Below, piece after piece: positions 25,705 through 34,055 of a stretch of DNA of 54,435 bases. A program made the translations under genes and the position numbers. Source of the stretch: an uncultured Kocuria sp. (GTDB lineage: Bacteria > Actinomycetota > Actinomycetes > Actinomycetales > Micrococcaceae); assembly GCF_947500125.1 (NCBI RefSeq), contig NZ_CANMRA010000027.1, positions 1 through 54,435 on the forward strand, read 5' to 3'. The notes beneath the pieces were generated by a model that did no database searches, was not told where the DNA came from, and saw only the letters and a list, made by a program, of their open reading frames with translations. Position 1 is the first letter of the stretch. The number at the start of each line of letters is the position of its first letter.

Positions 25705-26133
25705 ATGACAGTCATCGAAGGCATCGTCGAGCACGGAGACGCCCGGGGCAGGACCATCGGGTTCCCCACCGCCAACCTCGCAATCTCCGACCTCGACGTC
25801 GAGGACGGGGTGTGGGCCGCGCAGGTTCGAATCGATTCCCAGGAGTGGGCCGTCGCGGCGGTGTCCGTCGGTCGGCGCCGAACTTTCTACACCGGCGAAG
25901 GCCCCCGGCTGCTCGAAGCCCACCTCTTGGACTTCACCGGCGACCTCTACGGGCGCACGATGCATGTCGAGCTGACCGCGAAGCTGCGGGGCCAGAAAAG
26001 CTTCCCCTCCGTCCAAGCACTTATGGAGCAGCTGCACCGCGACGTCGAAGCCACCCGGCAGTGGGCAGTCATTCACTGCCCATGGCTCTTGAGCACCCAG
26101 GAGTCCAAGACCAGGGAAAGGGCGCTGGTATGA
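25705..26133 (+). CDS. Stand-alone riboflavin kinase
   Basis: A 142-aa protein matching only the C-terminal kinase half of RibF: VEHGDARGRTIGFPTANL near residues 8-25 is the kinase signature, followed by VSVGRRRTFY, LEAHLLDFTGDLYGR and VELTAKLRGQKSF. No FAD synthetase half is present. It would convert riboflavin to FMN, the cofactor used by the LLM monooxygenase and reductase of this cluster. GAAAGGA precedes the ATG. The residue that follows FYTGEG replaces the usual FG-phenylalanine/asparagine pattern, but the core is intact. Housekeeping RibF is presumably elsewhere. An FMN riboswitch was looked for upstream and not seen. Confidence 0.85.
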   Translation: MTVIEGIVEHGDARGRTIGFPTANLAISDLDVEDGVWAAQVRIDSQEWAVAAVSVGRRRTFYTGEGPRLLEAHLLDFTGDLYGRTMHVELTAKLRGQKSFPSVQALMEQLHRDVEATRQWAVIHCPWLLSTQESKTRERALV

Positions 26134-26354
26134 CCCAGCAGGGCCCCCCGAAGTGGGCCATCCAACGCGTATCAGGAGTCCTCCAAACCGAACGCGAAGC
26201 GGGACGACACACCCTGAACCCAGCAGACCTCGCGCGTCGAACCGGACTCAGCAAGAGCCTGGCGCGGCGATGCCAGGCACACCTGACCACGGCACCTCAT
26301 TCCACTGTCGGTCCACGAGCCTCGGCCAACCAAGGCACATCCTTGAAGGTATGA
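26130..26354 (+). CDS. Small HTH protein coupled to riboflavin kinase
   Basis: A 74-aa protein whose ATG overlaps the riboflavin kinase stop (ATGA). Residues about 25-52 (LNPADLARRTGLSKSLARRC) form a helix-turn-helix like that of winged-helix regulators. No ligand domain is present. It may regulate the following dehydrogenase or flavin supply, which is inferred from position only. Confidence 0.6.
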   Translation: MTQQGPPKWAIQRVSGVLQTEREAGRHTLNPADLARRTGLSKSLARRCQAHLTTAPHSTVGPRASANQGTSLKV

Positions 26355-26544
26355 CCGGGTTCGCGAATCCTCTCGGGACGTACAAAGCCCGATGCCCCTT
26401 CCACCGCAGTGGCTTCCAGGGGGCCCAACCCCAACTGCGGACGGCCCCAGTGCTGTTGCCCGCCCGTCCGACGAACCCCTTGACGCAGCGCAGCGGCACC
26501 GGCGCCCGGTGGCGTGGTGCGCGTCGACGAAGAGAGGCTGATAC

Positions 26545-28083
26545 ATGAGCACCACGGAGAAGGCCCGCACGGCCACCGGCATGCAGGACCGCATCGAGGC
26601 GGTCCTGGCCAAGACCCCCACGGGGCTGCTGATCGGCGGCCAGTGGCGGGCCGCCTCGGACGGGGGGACCTTCGAGGTCGAGAACCCCGCCACCGGCGAG
26701 GTCCTGGCCACGATGGCCTCAGCGACCCGGGAGGACGCCCAGGCCGCGATGGACGCCGCCGCCGACGCCCAGGAGTCCTGGGCCCGCACCCCGGCCCGGG
26801 AGCGCTCGGAGATCCTGCGGGCCGCCTTCGACCTCGTGCAGGAGCGCGCCGAGGACCTCGCGCTGCTGATGACCCTGGAGATGGGCAAGCCCCTGGCCGA
26901 GGCGGCCGGGGAGGTCAAGTACGGGGGCGAGTTCCTGCGCTGGTTCGCCGAGGAGGCCGTGCGCGACTACGGCCGCTACCTCGACACCCCCGAGGGCAAC
27001 CTGCGGATGCTGGTCACGCACAAGCCGGTGGGCCCGTGCCTGCTGATCACCCCGTGGAACTTCCCGCTGGCGATGGCCACCCGCAAGGTCGCCCCGGCCG
27101 TGGCCGCCGGCTGCACCATGGTGCTCAAGCCCGCCCGGCTGACCCCGCTGACCTCCCAGTACTTCGCCCAGCTCATGCTGGACGCCGGGCTGCCGGCCGG
27201 GGTGCTCAACGTGGTCTCCTCCAAGTCCGCCTCTTCCGTCTCCGAGCCGATCATGGCCGACCCGCGGCTGCGGAAGGTCTCCTTCACCGGCTCCACCCCG
27301 GTGGGCAAGCAGCTCATGAAGCTGGCCACCGACAACGTGCTGCGCACCTCCATGGAGCTCGGCGGCAACGGGCCGCTGATCGTCTTCGAGGACGCCGACA
27401 TCGACAAGGCCGTGGCCGGGGCGATGGCCGCGAAGATGCGCAACATGGGCGAGGCCTGCACCGCCGCCAACCGGCTGCTCGTGCACGAGGACGTCGTCGA
27501 GGAGTTCGTGGCGAAGCTGGCCGAGAAGATGGCCGCCCTCACCGTGGGCAACGGTGTGGAGGACGGGGTCACCGTGGGCCCGATGGTCGAGGCCAAGGCG
27601 AGGGACTCCGTGGAGGAGTTCGTCACCGACGCCGTTGAGCGCGGGGCGAAGGTCGTCGTGGGCGGTTCCCGGGTGGACGGGCCCGGCTACTTCTTCCAGC
27701 CCACCCTGCTGCGCGACGTCCCCACTGATGCGCGCGCGGTGACCGAGGAGATCTTCGGGCCCGTCGCCCCGGTCGTCACCTTCGCCGACGAGGACGAGGC
27801 CGTGGCCCTGGCCAACGCCACCGAGTACGGGCTGGCCTCCTACGTGTTCACCGAGAACATCTCCCGCGGGCTGCGCATCGGCGACCGCATCGAGTTCGGC
27901 CTGATGGGCCTCAACGTCGGGGTGATCTCCAACGCCGCCGCCCCCTTCGGCGGGGTCAAGCAGTCCGGTCTGGGCCGCGAGGGCGGGGCCGAGGGCCTGC
28001 ACGAGTACACCACCACCCAGTACATCGGCGTGGAGAACCCCTGGGCCACCGTCCCGACCCCCGGCACCGGCACCCCCGCCTGA
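26545..28083 (+). CDS. gabD: Succinate-semialdehyde dehydrogenase type aldehyde dehydrogenase
   Basis: A 512-aa dehydrogenase. Seen: TPWNFPLAM near 169-177, LELGG-type motif MELGGNGP with Glu271, and nucleophile Cys305 in NMGEACTAANR. The GEACTAANR motif and N-terminal GLLIGGQWRAA are typical of GabD-type NAD(P)-dependent succinate-semialdehyde dehydrogenases. It would complete the pathway by making succinate. It is not overlapped by neighbours: 190 bp follow the HTH gene, and a perfect terminator follows. GAGAGG lies about 10 nt before the ATG. Very high GC and third-position bias mark it as long resident in the host lineage, unlike the defence genes. Confidence 0.88.
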   Translation: MSTTEKARTATGMQDRIEAVLAKTPTGLLIGGQWRAASDGGTFEVENPATGEVLATMASATREDAQAAMDAAADAQESWARTPARERSEILRAAFDLVQERAEDLALLMTLEMGKPLAEAAGEVKYGGEFLRWFAEEAVRDYGRYLDTPEGNLRMLVTHKPVGPCLLITPWNFPLAMATRKVAPAVAAGCTMVLKPARLTPLTSQYFAQLMLDAGLPAGVLNVVSSKSASSVSEPIMADPRLRKVSFTGSTPVGKQLMKLATDNVLRTSMELGGNGPLIVFEDADIDKAVAGAMAAKMRNMGEACTAANRLLVHEDVVEEFVAKLAEKMAALTVGNGVEDGVTVGPMVEAKARDSVEEFVTDAVERGAKVVVGGSRVDGPGYFFQPTLLRDVPTDARAVTEEIFGPVAPVVTFADEDEAVALANATEYGLASYVFTENISRGLRIGDRIEFGLMGLNVGVISNAAAPFGGVKQSGLGREGGAEGLHEYTTTQYIGVENPWATVPTPGTGTPA

Positions 28084-28094
28084 GAACGCACAAG

Positions 28095-28131
28095 AGCCGT
28101 GGGACCTGGCACACCAGGTCCCACGGCTTTT
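28095..28131 (+). terminator. Rho-independent terminator
   Basis: A 15-bp perfect stem (AGCCGTGGGACCTGG and its complement) with a CACA loop is followed by TTT. It ends the SSADH gene and the catabolic cluster. Confidence 0.92.
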
Positions 28132-28576
28132 GGCTGCTGCAGGAATTGAAGTGGACTGTGGGCAGTGGGTGCAGGTTGACCCTTGCCGCTTTGCATATGG
28201 CCGATTAACGGTTGCTCGCGAGGACAGGGTGAGGTCGGTAAGGGCACCTCTTGTAGGCCCGCACGGCCTCTAACACGGGTATGAGGGCATCACATTGCTG
28301 ACACGGTCGGGTGTATGTGAAGCCGAGGGGGGTCGCCGCGAGCTGTGTGAGGACGAGGCCCTTCTTGGGAACATATGCCCGGACGAGGCGACCAAGTTGT
28401 GCGGATCGCCGTACGTGCGCCGATCATCGCTAGGCAAGTCGCTCCGGTCATGCCGTCGCCGTCACTGGTTCAAGGGACCTAGGTCCGCCTAGGCTCAGCG
28501 CGGCACCCCAGGCCGGTGCCGGTGAGCCAACTACGCTTGAGCTCCCAGCAGTTCACCGCAGCAGAGGAGCGCACCA
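28132..28576. other. Gap without recognisable gene
   Basis: About 440 bp between the SSADH terminator and a small gene. A polyaspartate-like or coiled open frame cannot be made out, and no repeat, tRNA or operator stands out. It holds the presumed promoter of the next gene. Confidence 0.4.
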
Positions 28577-28822
28577 GTGTCCGTGGAGATCACCGAAGTC
28601 GGTGTCGTCGTGGCTGCTGGCCAGCCTGTCGACTACGCCACCGCCTACAGCTGGGCAGTGGACAACCCCGAGAAGATTACCTCCCTGGTAGAGGACACCA
28701 AGGCGTTCGTCACGGTGATCGCCGAGGCCGAGACCGCCCCGCTCGAACGACAGCAGTCCGCGGTGCGCGAGGCGTTCGCTGCTGGCCGGCCCCAGCAGCC
28801 CGGGAACTCCTGGAGCTCCTGA
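28577..28822 (+). CDS. Small hypothetical protein
   Basis: An 81-aa protein starting at GTG, with GAGGAG 7 nt upstream. It begins SVEITEVGVVVAAGQPVDYATAYSW and is mildly acidic. It has no signal peptide, no membrane segment and no family I recognise. Codon bias is typical of the window's high-GC genes, supporting that it is real. It converges on the HNH lipoprotein gene across a shared terminator. Confidence 0.55.
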   Translation: MSVEITEVGVVVAAGQPVDYATAYSWAVDNPEKITSLVEDTKAFVTVIAEAETAPLERQQSAVREAFAAGRPQQPGNSWSS

Positions 28823-28843
28823 GTACCGACCGATGACACGGCG

Positions 28844-28889
28844 AAGCCCCGCCCTCCTGATCCTTGCTGGGACGAGGAGAAGCGGGGCT
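28844..28889. terminator. Convergent terminator hairpin
   Basis: Outer stem AGCCCCGC/GCGGGGCT and inner CTCCT/AGGAG. It lies between two convergent genes and could serve both. Confidence 0.6.
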
Positions 28890-28910
28890 CCGTATTGGTT
28901 GGGGACGGAC

Positions 28911-30044
28911 TCAGCTCTCGCAGGCCACGCCGTCGCCATCACGGTCGAGCTTCGGGGCGAAGCCCGGGGACCCGGCGTAGAGCGGAGCTGCACCAGCGGC
29001 CTTAGCCGCGGAGCAGTTGGCGAACCCCCCGGCCGGGGCGGCCGGGGCGGCCGGCGCCGCGGGCACCGGCTCGGGCTTCGGGGCAGGAGCGACCGGGGCC
29101 GGTGCCACCGGGGCAGGCTCGGGGACGACCGGCTCGGGCACCACCGGGGCCGGCTCAGGGGCCTTCTGCACCGGGGCCGGTGCCGGCTCGGGCGCCTCAT
29201 CGGCCGGGGCCGGGACGTTGGCGTCGAGGTCGGTGAGGACCGCGGCGATCGGGACCTCCTGGCCTTCGCAGTCGGCGAGTACCTCGGTCATGGCGGTTTT
29301 CTCCGGGGCGGTGACCCAGAGGTCGTACTTGGCCTTGACCGCGATCTGGATGGCGACGAACTCGCAGCGGAAGTCCACGTTCGGCGGCAGCCACTGATCG
29401 GCGGGCTTGTCGGATTTCGCCTGGTTGGTCGGTCCATCCACCGCCAGCAGGTTCAGCGGGTCATTCGTCAAGTCCACGCGCTGGTCCTGGGAAAGGTTGC
29501 GGGCCCCGGTGATCCAGGCGTTGCCGAGCGACACCACGTGGTCGATCTGGACGTCGGAGGAGGTGGCCGGCCCGCGCACGAAGTTGATCGTCGTGTCGGT
29601 GTAGGGATCCGGGTCCAGGACCCCGGAGTCGACCCGGCACCCGTCGGCGGAGACGACGTCGTCGAGGTCGCGGTTGAGGATTTCCTGGCGGGTGTCCTCG
29701 CAGTCGCCGTCGGCGTCGATCCACCCGCCGAACAAGCCGTCACGGTCGTAGTCGGACATGGTGCCCCGGGCGGCGACCTTCAGCCCGTTGAGCGCAGTCA
29801 GAGCCTCGGAGGAGGCGGCCGCGGGCGCGGCCGGGGTCCGCGCCGGAGTAGTCGCGGGCTTCGCAGGCGCGCTGGATGCCGTGGGAGAGCCAGCCGCCGT
29901 GCGCGCAGTGGTGGCGGGACTGCCACCGGGGTCGGCCGGGGCGCTGGAGCAGCCGGCGAGCAGGGCCAAGGCCATGGCCGCCGAGGTCCAGGCCGCGGCG
30001 GTGCGGCCGCGGGCGCGGCGGGAGGCGGAAAGGAAGAGGGGCAT
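28911..30044 (-). CDS. Secreted HNH-nuclease lipoprotein with Excalibur domain
   Basis: A 377-aa exported protein. A lipobox LALLAGCSS follows an N-terminal basic and hydrophobic stretch, with cysteine near residue 32. A Thr/Ala/Pro linker precedes a DUF1524/GmrSD-like HNH domain (about 80-230), with QIDHVVSLGNAWITGA, NDPLNLLAVDGPTNQAKSD and PADQWLPP. A long Pro/Glu/Ala linker follows, then a C-terminal Excalibur calcium-binding domain with FANCSAAKAAG and DRDGDGVACES. CAGGAG lies 5 nt before the ATG. Family members degrade extracellular or periplasmic DNA; a role in DNA uptake control or competition is inferred. The two cysteines in the Excalibur domain can form its disulphide. Confidence 0.88.
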   Translation of the reverse strand: MPLFLSASRRARGRTAAAWTSAAMALALLAGCSSAPADPGGSPATTARTAAGSPTASSAPAKPATTPARTPAAPAAASSEALTALNGLKVAARGTMSDYDRDGLFGGWIDADGDCEDTRQEILNRDLDDVVSADGCRVDSGVLDPDPYTDTTINFVRGPATSSDVQIDHVVSLGNAWITGARNLSQDQRVDLTNDPLNLLAVDGPTNQAKSDKPADQWLPPNVDFRCEFVAIQIAVKAKYDLWVTAPEKTAMTEVLADCEGQEVPIAAVLTDLDANVPAPADEAPEPAPAPVQKAPEPAPVVPEPVVPEPAPVAPAPVAPAPKPEPVPAAPAAPAAPAGGFANCSAAKAAGAAPLYAGSPGFAPKLDRDGDGVACES

Positions 30045-30459
30045 GTCGCTCCTGGGGGAGGGGCCGGGTCATCTCGGGGATCACGAAGGCGACCGGCACG
30101 GGGATCGAGGCGTCTCTCATCTTCCTGCCGGCTGGTCACCAAAGCGAACAGGCCGCGGATGTGACAGTCCAGCCGCAGCACGTCACCACCACACGCTCTC
30201 GTGCGGCCCTGTAACGGCCTGCTGCCACCAATAACCGGTGCAAGGAGACCGGCTGAAGGACACCGGGCGATAGCGCGGTGTCCCGGAGCGAAGGGACGCC
30301 CCCACCACCGCTGGTGCCGATGACCGGGCAGGAGGAGGGCTCCGATGTGTCATGCGGAGCACGGACTTGGCCCGAGCATTCCCCTGAGGTGCCAGAGTCA
30401 AGGCTCCGGCGGCGGTGGGCAGCGCCTCCGTAGGCTGGACGTATGCGAAAGAGAACACC
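30045..30459. other. Divergent gap without recognisable gene
   Basis: About 415 bp between the HNH lipoprotein and the ABC transporter. It must carry promoters for both. No repeat or operator was made out. Confidence 0.4.
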
Positions 30460-31413
30460 ATGAGTGAGCCGCTGGTCCACATTCAGGATTACCGGATGAC
30501 CTTCGGGAACACCACCGTGATCGACGACCTGGCCTTCGACGTGCACGCGGGGGAGACCTTCGGTTTCCTCGGCTCCAACGGGTCCGGGAAGACCACGACC
30601 CTGCGGGCCCTGTTGGGGATCTATCAGCCCACCGCCGGGGTCCTGCACATCAACGGCAAGCCCTTCGAACCCGCCGACGGAGCCCGGCTCGGGTACCTGC
30701 CGGAGGAGCGGGGGCTGTACAAGAAGGAGCCGGTGCTCGAGACCATGGCCTACTTCGGCCGACTCAAAGGCCTCGACAAGTCCAAGGCGCGGTCCTGGTC
30801 GCTGGAATACCTCGAACGCGTCGGACTGGCCGAAAAAGCGACCGCCCGCCTGGACAAGCTCTCGGGGGGCCAGCAACAGAAGGTGCAGTTGGGGGTGACG
30901 ATCATGAACACCCCGGAACTGCTGATCCTGGACGAACCGACGAAGGGCTTCGACCCGGTCAACCGCCGGCTGCTGATGGACATCATCGAAGACCAGCAAC
31001 GCGCAGGGGCGACGGTGGTGATGGTGACCCACCAGATGGAAGAGGTCGAACGACTGTGTGACCGGGTGATCCTGCTCAAGGACGGCACCTCTCACGCCTA
31101 CGGCACCGTCCGAGATGTGCAGGAGCAGTTCGGCGGCACCACCTACCGGGTCACCCACACCGGTGTGGTACCAGCTTCACACCACTACACCGTCGTGAGC
31201 AGCCAGCCAGTGGGGGAGGGGCAGGTGTCCGAGCTCGCCCCGGCGCCGGGTGCCGATGAGGCCACGGTGCTGACCGAGCTGGTGGGCGCCGGGGTGCCGG
31301 TGTCCGGGTTCACCACGGCCCGCACTTCGTTGGAGGAGGTCTTCATCCGGGTCTACGGCGCCGACAGCCTCGAGGACGCTACCCAGCCCGAGAGCGTGGG
31401 GGTGGGGGCCTGA
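30460..31413 (+). CDS. ABC transporter ATP-binding protein (NatA-like)
   Basis: A 317-aa ATPase with Walker A GSNGSGKTT at 38-46, the signature LSGGQQQK, Walker B LLILDEPTKGFDPVN and the switch His in VTHQMEEVE. The C-terminal extension with TSLEEVFIRVYG is typical of DrrA/NatA-type exporters. The ATG at 30460 is preferred over an upstream GTG in poor context. It overlaps the permease by TGATG. Such pairs export sodium, drugs or lipids; the substrate is not visible. Confidence 0.9.
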   Translation: MSEPLVHIQDYRMTFGNTTVIDDLAFDVHAGETFGFLGSNGSGKTTTLRALLGIYQPTAGVLHINGKPFEPADGARLGYLPEERGLYKKEPVLETMAYFGRLKGLDKSKARSWSLEYLERVGLAEKATARLDKLSGGQQQKVQLGVTIMNTPELLILDEPTKGFDPVNRRLLMDIIEDQQRAGATVVMVTHQMEEVERLCDRVILLKDGTSHAYGTVRDVQEQFGGTTYRVTHTGVVPASHHYTVVSSQPVGEGQVSELAPAPGADEATVLTELVGAGVPVSGFTTARTSLEEVFIRVYGADSLEDATQPESVGVGA

Positions 31414-32651
31414 TGGCGCAGCACAACCTCTCCACGGTCGTCGGGTTCGAGTTCATCCGGACCGTGCGCAAGCGCGGGTTCTGGATCGCGGTCCTGGCGG
31501 TGCCGGTGGTCATCGCGATCATCTTCGCCCTGTCGTTCACCTCCAACTCCTCGATCAGCGACTCCGCGGACGCTCAGGCAGAGGCCGAGGTGACCTTCGC
31601 CTACACGGACGCCTCCGGGACGATCCCGGACGAGTTGGCCGCCGGCTACGGCGGGCAACCCGCCACTGACCCGACTGAGGCGATCGAGGCGGTGAAGGCC
31701 GGGGAGCTGGATGCGTACTTCGCCTACCCCAGTGACCCGGCTGAACAGCCGATCGAGGTCACCGGTGCCGACCGGGGGCTCTTCGACAACGGGACCTATG
31801 AGGCAGTGGCCGAGTCCCTGCTGACCACTGCAGCCCAGGCCCAGATCGGGAATCCGGGTCTGGCCGCGGCCGCGGCCGGCGAGCTCAGCGTGGAGTCCAC
31901 GATCTTCCGCGACGGGGAGGTCACCGGCGGGTTCACCGAGGCCATCGCCCCACTGGGATTGCTGGTGGTGTTCTTCCTGGTGATCGTGATGCTGTCGAAC
32001 CAGATGCTCAACTCCACCCTGGAGGAGAAGGAGAACCGGGTCACCGAGATGATCCTCACCACCGTCAACCCCACCACCTTGGTGATGGGCAAGATCCTGG
32101 CGGTCTTCGCCGTCGGGGCGGTGCAGATCCTGGTGCTGCTGGCCCCGATGGTGATCGGCTACGTCTTCTTCCGCGACCGGATGAACATCCCCGACCTCGA
32201 CCTGAGTCGGCTGCCCCTGGATGCGGGGACCATGGTCGTGGCGTTGCTGCTGCTGGTCGGCGGATTCGTGCTGTTCACCGGGGTGCTGGTGGCGATCGGG
32301 GCGATCATGCCCACCGCCAAGGACGCCGGGGTGATCTTCGGGCCGCTGATTTTCGCGATGTTCATCCCCTTCTACGCCATCAGCCTCATCATCTCCGACC
32401 CGGATGCGCTGATCGTGCAGGTGTTCACGTTCTTCCCGCTCACGGCCCCGGTGACCGCGATGCTGCGCAACGGCTTCGGCACCCTCGACCCGCTCACCGC
32501 CGGGATCGTGATCGCCGAGTTGTTCGTGTTCGGGGTGCTGGTGTTGCGGGTGGCCGTGCAGCTGTTCCGCTACGGCTCCATTGCCTACACCGACAAGCTC
32601 AACCCCCGTACTGTCCTGGGGCGCCGGCGCCCGGCTACGGCAAAGAATTAA
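31413..32651 (+). CDS. ABC-2 type permease (NatB-like)
   Basis: A 412-aa membrane protein with an N-terminal transmembrane segment (about 21-43), an external domain of about 140 residues rich in Asp, Glu and Ala, then five hydrophobic segments from about 180 on. LNSTLEEKENRVTEMILTTVNPTTLVMGKI is the conserved ABC-2 coupling region. ATG overlaps the ATPase stop. It forms the exporter with the preceding gene. A clear terminator hairpin follows at 32691. Confidence 0.9.
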   Translation: MAQHNLSTVVGFEFIRTVRKRGFWIAVLAVPVVIAIIFALSFTSNSSISDSADAQAEAEVTFAYTDASGTIPDELAAGYGGQPATDPTEAIEAVKAGELDAYFAYPSDPAEQPIEVTGADRGLFDNGTYEAVAESLLTTAAQAQIGNPGLAAAAAGELSVESTIFRDGEVTGGFTEAIAPLGLLVVFFLVIVMLSNQMLNSTLEEKENRVTEMILTTVNPTTLVMGKILAVFAVGAVQILVLLAPMVIGYVFFRDRMNIPDLDLSRLPLDAGTMVVALLLLVGGFVLFTGVLVAIGAIMPTAKDAGVIFGPLIFAMFIPFYAISLIISDPDALIVQVFTFFPLTAPVTAMLRNGFGTLDPLTAGIVIAELFVFGVLVLRVAVQLFRYGSIAYTDKLNPRTVLGRRRPATAKN

Positions 32652-32690
32652 CCCCCATGGCCGCCTTCCTGGTTGGTGGACGGTCAACGG

Positions 32691-32732
32691 CTCAGGCCCC
32701 GTGTGCATCGAGCGCCCGGGGCCTGAGGTCTT
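32691..32732 (+). terminator. Rho-independent terminator
   Basis: An 11-bp perfect stem CTCAGGCCCCG/CGGGGCCTGAG with a 15-nt loop, followed by GTCTTTCT. It ends the ABC exporter operon. Confidence 0.85.
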
Positions 32733-32939
32733 TCTGGAGTCAGGGGTCTCCGCGCGTGGTTCGTGACGTCCGTGGGGTTACCAGAAATACGGTGTGTGAG
32801 CGTCCTGTGGTTGACGGAAGGCCCGGATAACGGCCACCAAGCCAGCTCGGAAGTTGCCTGTCTATGCGGCAGCCCTGTCCTAGTGGTTACGGCGAGATGC
32901 TATTGCGGTTGGGTTGAACGAATGCGGGATAATGGAGCC

Positions 32940-33626
32940 ATGAATCGCCGCAATCTTACCCGAGCCGACAAGATCGTATCCTGGGCCGTAATTGGGGTTT
33001 TAGGAGCTATTGGCGTAGTCACAATTCTCGTCGATGTTGTTTCCAAGGCAACGGGCGGCTATGCCCCATTTTGGTATATGGGCGTATTTCCGCTGATTGG
33101 CGCGGTGCCATCCACTGTGTACCTCATCCGGGGTCCGCGAGCTGAGGTTCATATGGGCAGGTTGCGGGCGCAACGATGGACGCCTACAGATCCAGAGGCG
33201 GTTGCCCGCTACAAAAAGGTCGCAGAGGAACGCGTTGTCAAAGGACAAGCCGCGCCAACCCAGCAACGCGTCCGACCTGTTACCAACTTTCCTTTCCCTA
33301 GGTCGTGGGAAGCTGCTGAGCGTTCTGCAGCTTTATGGCTTGTGCGCCATGGGCACTCTGGCGCGAGAGTCACCAGCGGTGGCGCCGATGGCGGCATAGA
33401 TGTGGTGGGGCCGACTGTCGTCGGGCAGGTAAAGCACCACGGAAAGCCGATTGGTGCCCCCGACATTCAACGACTTGCGGGCGCGGCATCTGCGCCCCGT
33501 TATAGGGGACGAACACGGGTGTTCTTTTCAACTCGTGGATTTACGCCCCAGGCATTGCGTGCTGGCCAAGAGCTTGGAGTCCAACTGTTTGCCCATGCGG
33601 GCTCGGACTGGAGGAGGGTGGTTTAG
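32940..33626 (+). CDS. Membrane-anchored Mrr-like restriction endonuclease
   Basis: A 228-aa protein with two N-terminal hydrophobic segments (about 13-33 and 43-62) followed by a soluble Mrr-type nuclease domain. The domain shows SWEAAERSAALWLVRHGHSGARVT, GGADGGIDVVGP and GQVKHHG: the D-x(n)-Q-x-K catalytic core of the PD-(D/E)xK superfamily. The membrane anchor is unusual for a restriction enzyme. Such anchored Mrr proteins may act on incoming DNA at the membrane. The ATG at 32940 has GGAG close upstream; a further ATG at 32922 lacks one. Codon use is poorer in GC than the neighbours, in line with transfer. It may belong with the defence genes functionally. Confidence 0.8.
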   Translation: MNRRNLTRADKIVSWAVIGVLGAIGVVTILVDVVSKATGGYAPFWYMGVFPLIGAVPSTVYLIRGPRAEVHMGRLRAQRWTPTDPEAVARYKKVAEERVVKGQAAPTQQRVRPVTNFPFPRSWEAAERSAALWLVRHGHSGARVTSGGADGGIDVVGPTVVGQVKHHGKPIGAPDIQRLAGAASAPRYRGRTRVFFSTRGFTPQALRAGQELGVQLFAHAGSDWRRVV

Positions 33627-34055
33627 TTTTAAACCTGATAAAGGCCGAATGGGAGTTCTGGGCAGCAGATGTAGCTGACTCACGACGCAGTTGAGTGCTT
33701 CAATCCCGACGATCAGGAAGACATCGCAGTGAAGTACGTGAAGGGCGAGAAGCTCAGTCTCAATCACAGCACCTCGGACGACGAGGCTTAGCTGCAAAAC
33801 TCATCCCAGAACTGACTCGTGCCACTTGAGGGCCCCTGTCCAGTAAGAGCCAATTGGCTCGACGATGCACCGCCCCAGACCAAGGTCGCCCGCTCGTCGC
33901 TCCACCGGGCCTTGGATCTCGGTACCTGAGCCCCCAGTGCAGAGGACTTCGGAACTCTGTGCAGCCGACTCCGGAAAATGACACTGGTCATCACGACGCT
34001 GGACCATCAGGTCCAGAATGCGCCTGGTAGAAGGCGTGGGCTGTGACGGTTACTC
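33627..34055. other. Gap with possible gene fragment
   Basis: Across 430 bp no intact gene is visible. At 33675-33791 on the plus strand a 38-codon open stretch with coding-like content (ECFNPDDQEDIAVKYVKGEK) ends in a stop but has no start codon, since an in-frame stop precedes it; it may be the tail of a lost gene. Nothing else stands out. Confidence 0.35.

Noticed and set aside
26719-28002. 427-codon minus-strand frame opposite the SSADH gene
   Set aside because: The encoded sequence is low-complexity Gly/His/Leu shadow; the plus-strand dehydrogenase has all motifs.
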